The notes under the pieces: generated by a model | The model's database searches: none | Told to the model about the DNA's origin: nothing | What the model saw: the letters and a program-made list of their open reading frames with translations, nothing else | Part shown: piece after piece, positions 1-5,199 of the stretch | Layout: every line of letters begins with the position of its first letter | Numbering within the stretch: position 1 is the stretch's first letter | Translations under genes and position numbers: made by a program | From: Desulfobacteraceae bacterium | GTDB taxonomy: Bacteria > Desulfobacterota > Desulfobacteria > Desulfobacterales > Desulfobacteraceae | Assembly (NCBI GenBank): GCA_015486915.1 | Contig: WFQS01000547.1 | Location: forward strand, 1-5,908 | Reading direction: 5' to 3' | Length of the DNA: 5,908 nt

Positions 1-2219
1 GCCTTTTTTTCTGAGAGGTGATTTTCCTTTGCACCTTTTAAAAACAATGCCCTGTGCTCGGCCATCATGGCCTTGATCTTTTTACCCATGGCCTTTCTCA
101 GACCGTCGGCATCGGCCATGGAATAATTTGCAAGAACCCCTGCAATTTTCATCACCTGTTCCTGGTAGAGGATTACACCATAGGTTTCCTTTAGAATGGG
201 TTCCAGCTCAGGGAAAAGATACTCCACTTTTTCACGGCCGTGTTTTCTTTCAACATAGGTGTCTGCCATTCCACTGTCTAAGGGGCCTGGACGGTACAGG
301 GCCACAAGGGCCACAATATCACTGAACTTTGTTGGCTGGAGACGTGAAATCAGCCCCCTCATCCCCGAACTTTCAAGCTGAAAAACACCTAAAGTGTCAG
401 CATTGCACAGAAGATCAAAGGTTGCTTCATCTTCCATATCAATATTTAAAAGATCCGGGACAGGTTTTGACTGTTTTTTTAAAAGTTCAAGTGTGTTCTT
501 TATAACGGTAAGGTTCCGCAGCCCTAAAAAATCAAACTTCACAAGCCCTATTTTTTCAACATAGGTCATGTTGAACTGGGTGATCACCTCTCCCTCTTTT
601 CCTTTGTAAAGGGGCAGGTACTCAACAAGGGGTTTGTCTGAAATCACAACGCCTGCAGCATGGGTTGAAGCGTGCCTTGGAAGGCCCTCAAGCACAAGGG
701 AAATATCAATCAGATCTTTTTTAAGGGGATCTGATTCTGTTTTCTCTAATATTGCAGGTACTTCTTTCAGCGCTTCAGTGAGATTTTTTACACCTTCGGG
801 AATCATTTTTGCGATTTCATCAACTTCAGCAAGCGGGATATCAAGGGCCCTGCCAACATCCCGGATAACTGCCCTTGCCTTTAATTTTCCAAAGGTGATG
901 ATCTGGCATACATATTCACCGCCCCCGTATTTATCCACCACATACTTGTATACCTGTTCCCTGCCTTCAATGCAGAAATCAACATCAATATCAGGCATGC
1001 TGATACGTGATGGATTTAAAAACCGTTCAAATATAAGCCCGTGTTCTATGGGATCAAGGGCTGTAATTCCCATTGAATAGGCAACCATGCTGCCTGCAGC
1101 AGAACCCCTTCCAGGCCCCACCGGAATATTGTTTTCCTTTGAAAACCGTATGAAATCCGCCACAATGAGAAAATAACCCGGGAAACCCATTTTTAAAATC
1201 ACACCGATTTCATATTCAAGGCGCTCCCGATAGGGTTTTTCATCAAATTGTGCAGATTTTTTTTGTTTTATCTCTTCAAGCCTTTTTTCAAACCCCTCTT
1301 TTACCTGACGTAAAAATATTTCATCAACACTTTCATCTGTGCCCGTTGAAAACCGGGGAAAATGATAGGATTTATCATCAAATTCAACATCACATCTTGC
1401 AGCAATTTTACACGTGTTTTCAATAGCTTCCGGAAAATCAGAAAAATCTTTTATCATCTCCTCAGGAGATTTTAAATAAAGCTCGTCTGAATCAAATTTA
1501 AACCTTTTGGGATCATTCAGGGTCCTGCCGGTCTGGACGCATAAAAGCGCCTCGTGTGCACTGGAATCTTTTTTTGAGAGGTAATGACAGTCATTGGTTG
1601 CAACAAGGGGAATGGAAAGTCTCTTACTCATGTCCACAAGGCCGCTGTTAACCCTGTCCTGAAGTTTTAATCCATTGTGCTGAAGTTCAAGGAAAAAGTT
1701 GTCCTCACCAAATGTTTTAAGATAGAATTCAGCGGTGGCATCGGCATCATCATACCTGTCCTGAATAATATACTGGGAAATTTCCCCTTTCAGGCACGCA
1801 CTTAATGCGATGAGTCCTTCACTGTATTCCCTGAGCAGCTGCCTGTCGATTCTTGGTTTATAGTAAAACCCCTTTAACTGGGCAATGGAGGCAAGCCTGC
1901 ATAAATTGGAATATCCCTGCCTGTTTTTTGCAAGGAGTACAACGTGTCTCAGTCCTTTTTTATCCTCCACTGTTTTATCTGCAATTGTTCTCGGCGCAAC
2001 ATACATTTCACATCCGATAATGGGGTTAATGGATGCTTTTCTTGCTTTTTCATTGAACTCGGCAATTCCGAACATTGTGCCATGGTCAGTTACGGCAATA
2101 CTGTCCATGCCAAACTGCCTTGCTTTTTCAAGAAGGGAATCTATGCGGATTGCTCCGTCAAGCAGGGAATATTCCGTATGAACATGGAGATGATAAAATT
2201 TTGAAGAGGTGCTGGTCAT
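1..2219 (-). CDS. dnaE: DNA polymerase III subunit alpha, N-terminal part (runs off left edge)
   Basis: Catalytic subunit of the replicative DNA polymerase, which extends primers at the fork. I read 739 uninterrupted codons from ATG 2219 to the window edge. The family is usually about 1150-1180 residues, so the rest of the fingers, the clamp-binding, OB and tau-binding regions lie outside. Residues ~8-215 form a PHP domain with HLHVH (H12, H14), D21, TDHG (D45, H46), E71, H92, C142 and NDCH (D210, H212). The polymerase core shows GPGRGSAAGS, MPDIDVDF (D412 and D414, matching E. coli D401/D403) and VKFDFLGL (D563, matching D555). ALYRPGPL and ILYQEQVM follow. ATG 2219 is supported by the family's conserved start (SKFYHLHVHTEYS). 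The Shine-Dalgarno AAGG at 2233-2236 is weak and 13 nt away. The gene lies 79 bp after guaB on the same strand, so co-transcription is likely. The identification is certain; the paralogue type (DnaE1) is inferred. Confidence 0.97.
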   Translation of the reverse strand, partial: MTSTSSKFYHLHVHTEYSLLDGAIRIDSLLEKARQFGMDSIAVTDHGTMFGIAEFNEKARKASINPIIGCEMYVAPRTIADKTVEDKKGLRHVVLLAKNRQGYSNLCRLASIAQLKGFYYKPRIDRQLLREYSEGLIALSACLKGEISQYIIQDRYDDADATAEFYLKTFGEDNFFLELQHNGLKLQDRVNSGLVDMSKRLSIPLVATNDCHYLSKKDSSAHEALLCVQTGRTLNDPKRFKFDSDELYLKSPEEMIKDFSDFPEAIENTCKIAARCDVEFDDKSYHFPRFSTGTDESVDEIFLRQVKEGFEKRLEEIKQKKSAQFDEKPYRERLEYEIGVILKMGFPGYFLIVADFIRFSKENNIPVGPGRGSAAGSMVAYSMGITALDPIEHGLIFERFLNPSRISMPDIDVDFCIEGREQVYKYVVDKYGGGEYVCQIITFGKLKARAVIRDVGRALDIPLAEVDEIAKMIPEGVKNLTEALKEVPAILEKTESDPLKKDLIDISLVLEGLPRHASTHAAGVVISDKPLVEYLPLYKGKEGEVITQFNMTYVEKIGLVKFDFLGLRNLTVIKNTLELLKKQSKPVPDLLNIDMEDEATFDLLCNADTLGVFQLESSGMRGLISRLQPTKFSDIVALVALYRPGPLDSGMADTYVERKHGREKVEYLFPELEPILKETYGVILYQEQVMKIAGVLANYSMADADGLRKAMGKKIKAMMAEHRALFLKGAKENHLSEKK

Positions 2220-2298
2220 TTTTATAAGCTTACCTTGCAGCAAAAAAGGGTTTGAATTTCAAAAAAAACAATAAAGTTGAAATAATTGCGCAAAAAAT
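2220..2298 (-). other. guaB-dnaE spacer
   Basis: This is 79 bp of A/T-rich DNA between the guaB stop and the dnaE start. It holds a weak dnaE ribosome binding site (AAGG on the minus strand, 2233-2236) and a short palindrome, TTTGAA-N-TTCAAA, at 2251-2263. I find no GC-rich hairpin followed by a T-run in the guaB direction and no good -35/-10 pair, which favours a shared guaB-dnaE transcript. Confidence 0.55.
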
Positions 2299-3771
2299 TT
2301 ATTTCATGTTGTCAACACTGTAATTCGGTGCTTCCTTTGTTATGATAACATCATGAACATGGCTTTCCCTGAGACCTGCAGCAGTAATTCTGACAAATTT
2401 TGCCTTTTTCCTTAATTCTTCAATGTTTACAGCCCCGAGATACCCCATGCCGGCCTTGATACCACCGAGCATCTGAACTATATTCTCCCCCACAGTTCCC
2501 CGATATGGAATCCTTCCAACTATACCTTCAGGAACAAGCGTCTCATCTGCAGGACTGTCCTTTTGATAATACCTGTCACTGCTGCCTTTTTTCATTGCCT
2601 CAACCGATCCCATTCCCCGATAGGCTTTATAGCTTCTGCCCTGATAAATTACAATCTCTCCGGGACTTTCCTTTGTTCCGGCAAGAAGACTTCCAAGCAT
2701 CACACAATGTGCTCCTGCGCCAAGGGCTTTTGTTATATCTCCTGAAAATTTGATTCCTCCGTCTGCAATCAATGGAACTCCTGTTTCTTCGGAAACTTTT
2801 CTGCAGTTTAAAACAGCTGTCAACTGTGGAACTCCAACACCTGCAACGATCCTTGTTGTGCAGATGGAACCCGGGCCTATTCCGATTTTAACTGCATCAA
2901 CACCGGCATCAATCAATGCTTTTGCACCCTTTGCAGTGGCAACATTTCCAGCAATGATCTGGCAGTCAGGAAATGCATTTTTAATTTTCATTATCGCATT
3001 TAAAACATTTTGTGAGTGTCCGTGTGAAGTATCAATTACAATGGCATCAGCACCTGCTTTAAGCAGGGCTTCCGTCCTGTTCATCATGTCAGAGCCAACT
3101 CCTATTGCAGCTCCTGCCCGAAGTCTTCCCATGGAATCCTTACATGCATTGGGATATTTTCTAATTTTTTCAATATCCTTTATTGTAATAAGTCCTGTGA
3201 GTTTTTTATCTTTATCAACAACGAGAAGTTTTTCAATCCTGTGCTGGTGGAGTATCTCCTTGGATTCTTCAAGGGAGCATCCATCGTGTACAGTAACGAG
3301 ATTCTCCTTTGTCATAACATCACTTGTCGGTTTTCCAAGATTTGTCTCAAACCGCAGATCCCTGTTGGTCACAATACCCACAAGTTTATCACCATCTGTC
3401 ACAGGTATACCGGAAATCCTGTATTTTGCCATAATCTTAAGTACATCTGCAATGGATGTATCAGGATCAACGGTAATTGGATCAACTATCATTCCACTTT
3501 CAGATTTTTTTACCCTGTCAACTTCAACGGCCTGTTCTTCAATACTTAAATTTCTGTGAATAAAGCCCATGCCTCCGGCCCTTGCCATGCTTATGGCAGT
3601 GTGAGCTTCGGTCACGGTATCCATTGCAGCACTTATAATGGGAATATTCAGATCAATTTCCTTTGTAAGCCTTGTACCCGTTTCAACCTGATCAGGTAAT
3701 ACAGCAGAATACTCAGGCACAAGCAGCACATCATCAAAGGATAATCCATCCTCTGAAATCATATTTGACAT
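2299..3771 (-). CDS. guaB: IMP dehydrogenase
   Basis: Cytosolic enzyme that oxidises IMP to XMP with NAD+, the committed step of GMP synthesis. The 490-residue length is normal for bacterial IMPDH. A (beta/alpha)8 barrel is interrupted by two CBS domains at about residues 93-205 ([18 protein letters not shown], then [18 protein letters not shown]). The catalytic loop is [11 protein letters not shown] with nucleophile C304 and T306. Other signatures are SAAMDTVTE (45-55), IDTSHGHS (246-253), [11 protein letters not shown] (335-345), the nucleotide-binding GMGSVEAM (386-393) and the mobile flap DRYYQ with R400-Y401. Start ATG 3771 has a strong Shine-Dalgarno 6 nt upstream and gives the expected N-terminus; M4 is a less likely internal alternative. 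dnaE follows on the same strand. No frameshift or missing catalytic residue is seen. Confidence 0.98.
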   Translation of the reverse strand: MSNMISEDGLSFDDVLLVPEYSAVLPDQVETGTRLTKEIDLNIPIISAAMDTVTEAHTAISMARAGGMGFIHRNLSIEEQAVEVDRVKKSESGMIVDPITVDPDTSIADVLKIMAKYRISGIPVTDGDKLVGIVTNRDLRFETNLGKPTSDVMTKENLVTVHDGCSLEESKEILHQHRIEKLLVVDKDKKLTGLITIKDIEKIRKYPNACKDSMGRLRAGAAIGVGSDMMNRTEALLKAGADAIVIDTSHGHSQNVLNAIMKIKNAFPDCQIIAGNVATAKGAKALIDAGVDAVKIGIGPGSICTTRIVAGVGVPQLTAVLNCRKVSEETGVPLIADGGIKFSGDITKALGAGAHCVMLGSLLAGTKESPGEIVIYQGRSYKAYRGMGSVEAMKKGSSDRYYQKDSPADETLVPEGIVGRIPYRGTVGENIVQMLGGIKAGMGYLGAVNIEELRKKAKFVRITAAGLRESHVHDVIITKEAPNYSVDNMK

Positions 3772-3776
3772 ATCAT

Positions 3777-3785
3777 TCTCCTTTT
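3777..3785 (-). promoter_or_regulatory. guaB ribosome binding site
   Basis: On the minus strand this reads AAAAGGAGA, with AGGAG ending 6 nt before ATG 3771. It is a near-consensus Shine-Dalgarno and fixes the guaB start. An inverted repeat sits immediately upstream of it (3789-3829). Confidence 0.85.
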
Positions 3786-3788
3786 ATA

Positions 3789-3829
3789 AGAAAGAGCTCT
3801 ATTTTGACAAAGTAACAAATGCTCTTTCT
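3789..3829 (-). repeat. 9-bp inverted repeat next to guaB ribosome binding site
   Basis: The arms AGAAAGAGC (3789-3797) and GCTCTTTCT (3821-3829) are perfect reverse complements separated by 23 nt. If transcribed in the guaB leader, they would form a hairpin ending 3 nt from the Shine-Dalgarno tract. The same bases could instead be two halves of a DNA-binding site. An overlapping 8-bp palindrome, AGAGCTCT, lies at 3793-3800. Function is not established. Confidence 0.55.
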
Positions 3830-3882
3830 ATATTCGTTGAGAGGCTCTGTAACGCAGTTCAGATCTGCCTCATGGCAGTTAA

Positions 3883-3939
3883 TTAAAATAATCCCTGCAA
3901 AAAATATGAAAACCTTCTTTTTTTAAAACACTCCCTGCA
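3883..3939 (-). repeat. Pair of 17-bp direct repeats in guaB leader
   Basis: Copies at 3883-3899 (TTAAAATAATCCCTGCA) and 3923-3939 (TTAAAACACTCCCTGCA) match at 15 of 17 positions, and their starts are 40 bp apart. The spacing is close to four helical turns, so a protein could bind both on one DNA face. This could be a regulator site or a chance duplication in AT-rich DNA. Confidence 0.5.
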
Positions 3940-3991
3940 GAACAGGGAATAAATTTCATACTTTTATTAAAATCTAAATTTTTTCCTAACA

Positions 3992-4012
3992 GATTGGGAG
4001 CAAGCCCAAATC
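3992..4012. repeat. Imperfect hairpin in guaB upstream region
   Basis: GATTGGG (3992-3998) and CCCAAATC (4005-4012) pair around a 6-nt loop, with one bulged A. No T-run follows on either strand, so it does not look like an intrinsic terminator. It may be an operator or have no function. Confidence 0.4.
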
Positions 4013-4060
4013 ATGATGCAGCCGTTATAAACTTTTTTTAATATCAAATTTGCCTTGTCA

Positions 4061-4080
4061 AAGCAATATTTTTATTGCTT
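4061..4080. repeat. Perfect 7-bp hairpin downstream of mazF
   Basis: AAGCAAT (4061-4067) and ATTGCTT (4074-4080) are separated by a 6-nt loop. It lies 31 nt past the mazF stop and overlaps the candidate guaB -35 hexamer on the minus strand. The stem is AT-rich and no T-run follows directly, so it would be a poor terminator. It may be a small operator or a transcript 3' end. Confidence 0.4.
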
Positions 4081-4111
4081 GTTTGGAATCGGATAAAATT
4101 AAAAAAGAAGG

Positions 4112-4447
4112 TTATTCACCGTACATATCAGTTATGAGTTTACGCAATTGAGCAGCTTTGATTTTTGACAATTTATCAAGTTTGTTTTTCAATCTTTTTT
4201 TGCTGATAGTGCGTATTTGGTCAACAGCTACTTCAGCATTCTTATTTGCACATTTAATCTGAAGCCGGGCTCTCCACTGTGGATGCAACTTTGACGTCAA
4301 GGGGCATATGACAACGGTTTTTAGATATTGATTCATTTCATCCTGGCTAATAATAACAACTGGACGTACTTTCTTTATCTCACTTCCTATCGTGGGGTTG
4401 AGGTCAGCAAAATATATTTCGTACCTTTTAATATTCAAAGTCTTCAT
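4112..4447 (-). CDS. mazF: MazF/PemK-family toxin (endoribonuclease)
   Basis: Predicted toxin of a type II toxin-antitoxin pair. MazF-family proteins cleave RNA at short sequence motifs and are held inactive by the partner MazE. The 111 residues fit the family. The N-terminal strand RYEIYFADLNPTIGSE, then KKVRPVVIISQDEMN (R28 matching the catalytic arginine of E. coli MazF) and VVICPLTSKL (T51 matching the catalytic threonine) are all present, followed by VAVDQIRTISKKRL. I chose ATG 4447 because the family starts a few residues before this first strand. The frame stays open upstream to ATG 4657, but those 70 codons lie antisense-free over mazE in another frame and resemble nothing in the family. 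The first 20 nt overlap the end of mazE, so translational coupling is likely; GGAAG abuts the start but is too close for a normal Shine-Dalgarno. No key residue is missing. Confidence 0.9.
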   Translation of the reverse strand: MKTLNIKRYEIYFADLNPTIGSEIKKVRPVVIISQDEMNQYLKTVVICPLTSKLHPQWRARLQIKCANKNAEVAVDQIRTISKKRLKNKLDKLSKIKAAQLRKLITDMYGE

Positions 4448-4700
4448 CTTCCAATCCATCAAGAAGAGTTGTGTCAAAATCGTTCCAATGTTCCTTTTCA
4501 TCCGCCATGGCTTTATATGTATCTTCCCAAGAAAGCTTGCGGTCTTCTTTTTTACGAAGAAGCAATCCTCTGTCTGTTTCTTCGAGTAAAAGAGAATTTT
4601 GAAGGCCATATTTTTGAAGGAGTGGTTTGGGTATGCGAATTCCTTTAGAATTTCCAATAGGGACTAACTTGACATCCCTTGCTCGAAATTGTTTTTCCAT
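4428..4700 (-). CDS. mazE: MazE-like antitoxin, AbrB/SpoVT fold
   Basis: Antitoxin and probable transcriptional autoregulator of the downstream toxin. It has 90 residues. About 8-52 form an AbrB/MazE-type swapped-hairpin DNA-binding domain, with the signature VKLVPIGNSKGIRIPKPLL (N17, S18, R22, P24) followed by LLLEETDRGLLLRKK. The remaining ~38 residues are strongly acidic and aromatic (KEHWNDFDTTLLDGLEDEDF), the kind of flexible tail that wraps the toxin in this family. Start ATG 4700 has AAGGAG 7 nt upstream and a strong promoter. The antitoxin-first order and the 20-nt overlap with mazF are typical of the family. The family call is confident; the exact subfamily is not resolved. Confidence 0.92.
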   Translation of the reverse strand: MEKQFRARDVKLVPIGNSKGIRIPKPLLQKYGLQNSLLLEETDRGLLLRKKEDRKLSWEDTYKAMADEKEHWNDFDTTLLDGLEDEDFEY

Positions 4701-4707
4701 GGATATT

Positions 4708-4713
4708 CTCCTT
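4708..4713 (-). promoter_or_regulatory. mazE ribosome binding site
   Basis: AAGGAG on the minus strand, 7 nt before ATG 4700. It is much stronger than anything before mazF, as expected where antitoxin must exceed toxin. Confidence 0.85.
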
Positions 4714-4732
4714 ATTTTTCATTAAAATTTTT

Positions 4733-4753
4733 ATGTAATTATTGTAATTACAT
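4733..4753. promoter_or_regulatory. Palindromic operator over the mazEF -10 box
   Basis: A perfect inverted repeat: ATGTAATT (4733-4740), a 5-nt spacer, and AATTACAT (4746-4753). The -10 hexamer fills the spacer and one base of an arm. Binding of MazE or the MazE-MazF complex here would block polymerase, as known for conditional autoregulation of mazEF operons. That use is inferred from position and symmetry. Confidence 0.7.
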
Positions 4754-4769
4754 TGATATATAAAGTCAA
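4741..4769 (-). promoter_or_regulatory. mazEF promoter (sigma70-type)
   Basis: On the minus strand, the -35 hexamer TTGACT (4764-4769) and the -10 hexamer TACAAT (4741-4746) each match consensus at 5 of 6 positions and are separated by exactly 17 nt. The -10 box lies about 40 nt before mazE. The -35 box ends 2 nt from the first codon of the truncated HigB remnant on the other strand. Confidence 0.8.
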
Positions 4770-4771
4770 GT

Positions 4772-4966
4772 TTGAAATTAATGGATGACGCAACGTGCAA
4801 AGCTGATTTAAAAAGTCCACCCGGTAATCATTTTGAAAAGTTATCCGGACAACTACAGGGAAAATGTTCCATACGTGTGAATAAGCAATGGCGTATAATT
4901 TTTATTTGGGATGATGAACGGGGAGAGGCGAATGAAATTTACCTTGACAATCATAAATATAAATGA
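4772..4966 (+). pseudogene. HigB-type (RelE superfamily) toxin remnant, N-terminus missing
   Basis: The last ~60 residues of a HigB-like mRNA interferase are readable: DDATCKADLKSPPGNHFEKL, then the core strands KCSIRVNKQWRIIFIWDD and the terminal EIYLDNHKYK. HigB proteins of this type are about 92-95 residues, so roughly the first 30-35 (the N-terminal helices) are gone. The frame opens at 4757 after an in-frame TGA at 4754-4756. Possible starts are TTG 4772 or ATG 4781, neither with a Shine-Dalgarno. The homologous sequence begins essentially at the mazEF -35 box, so the 5' end was lost where the two loci meet. A broken higA copy follows 8 bp downstream. It is probably non-toxic, although the C-terminal active-site region is largely present. 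Confidence 0.8.
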
Positions 4967-4974
4967 GGTTTAAA

Positions 4975-5113
4975 ATGATTTTAACAAAACGTCAACCCGT
5001 CAGCGTTGGTGAAATGATCGTTGAGGAATTTATGGCAATGGACGGCGTTGCATTCTCCGGTGCGAATGGCAAAAATTGAACAGGTTCGGCCAATCCGTGG
5101 AGCAGTTGCTTAA
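4975..5113 (+). pseudogene. HigA-type antitoxin remnant with internal deletion
   Basis: ATG 4975 opens a 34-codon frame ending at TGA 5077-5079. Its first ~20 residues (MILTKRQPVSVGEMIVEEFM) match the N-terminus of HigA-family antitoxins. From about 5039 a different frame reads WTALHSPVRMAKIEQVRPIRGAVA and stops at TAA 5111-5113, which looks like the HigA C-terminus. The intervening ~50 residues, which carry the XRE helix-turn-helix, are absent. The simplest reading is a deletion with junction near 5034-5042 that also shifted the frame. GAGGT at 4965-4969 would have been the ribosome binding site, overlapping the higB stop. The N-terminal match is clear; the C-terminal match is from memory of the family and less certain. 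Confidence 0.7.
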
Positions 5114-5130
5114 TTTTTTTTCATTTCCAA

Positions 5131-5183
5131 TGCCTTACCACCGGATTTCTGTCATAAAAGACAGGAAATTAAGGAGTAAGGCA
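5131..5183. repeat. 53-nt imperfect inverted repeat
   Basis: The outer arms TGCCTTAC (5131-5138) and GTAAGGCA (5176-5183) are perfect complements. An inner stem, ATTTCTGTC (5145-5153) with GACAGGAAAT (5160-5169), pairs with one bulged G around the loop ATAAAA. It lies 16 bp past the stop of the ABC transporter gene and 17 bp past the higA remnant. Neither strand has a T-run directly after it; the only T-run (5114-5121) is on the plus strand before it. It may be a transcript 3'-end hairpin, a REP-like element or a mobile-element trace. Confidence 0.55.
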
Positions 5184-5199
5184 CTGATGAATCAACGAT

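Larger units (their letters stand above)
3772..4111. other. guaB leader / mazF-guaB intergenic region
   Basis: A 340-bp AT-rich stretch with no credible gene. It must contain the guaB promoter, but no -35/-10 pair is convincing. The best -35 is TTGACA on the minus strand (4056-4061), followed only by a poor A-rich -10 at a 15-nt spacing. Besides the elements listed separately, it holds short hairpins: CTGCC-tcat-GGCAG at 3865-3878 and TCCCTG-N5-CAGGGA at 3932-3948. The latter, read on the minus strand, is followed by GTGTTTT and could act as a weak terminator for mazEF transcripts. I see no recognisable purine riboswitch core, tRNA or small RNA consensus. Confidence 0.5.

Noticed and set aside
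634..1080. Plus-strand open frame of 148 codons
   Set aside because: Antisense shadow of dnaE; no family features and no ribosome binding site that would support it.
2750..3559. Plus-strand open frame of 269 codons
   Set aside because: It lies entirely antisense to guaB, whose protein is a complete and certain match to IMP dehydrogenase. The translation is low-complexity serine/isoleucine-rich with no domain, typical of a shadow frame.
3772..4111. Purine riboswitch in the guaB leader
   Set aside because: I could not find the conserved purine-riboswitch core or loop sequences on the minus strand; only simple short stems are present.
4448..4657. Extended N-terminus for the MazF toxin from ATG 4657
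   Set aside because: The extra 70 residues overlap mazE in another frame, resemble no MazF, and are basic/aromatic out-of-frame sequence. The family start fits ATG 4447.
5111..5122. Intrinsic terminator at the T-run after higA
   Set aside because: The sequence before the T-run offers only a 4-bp palindrome with a 2-nt loop, which cannot form a stable hairpin.
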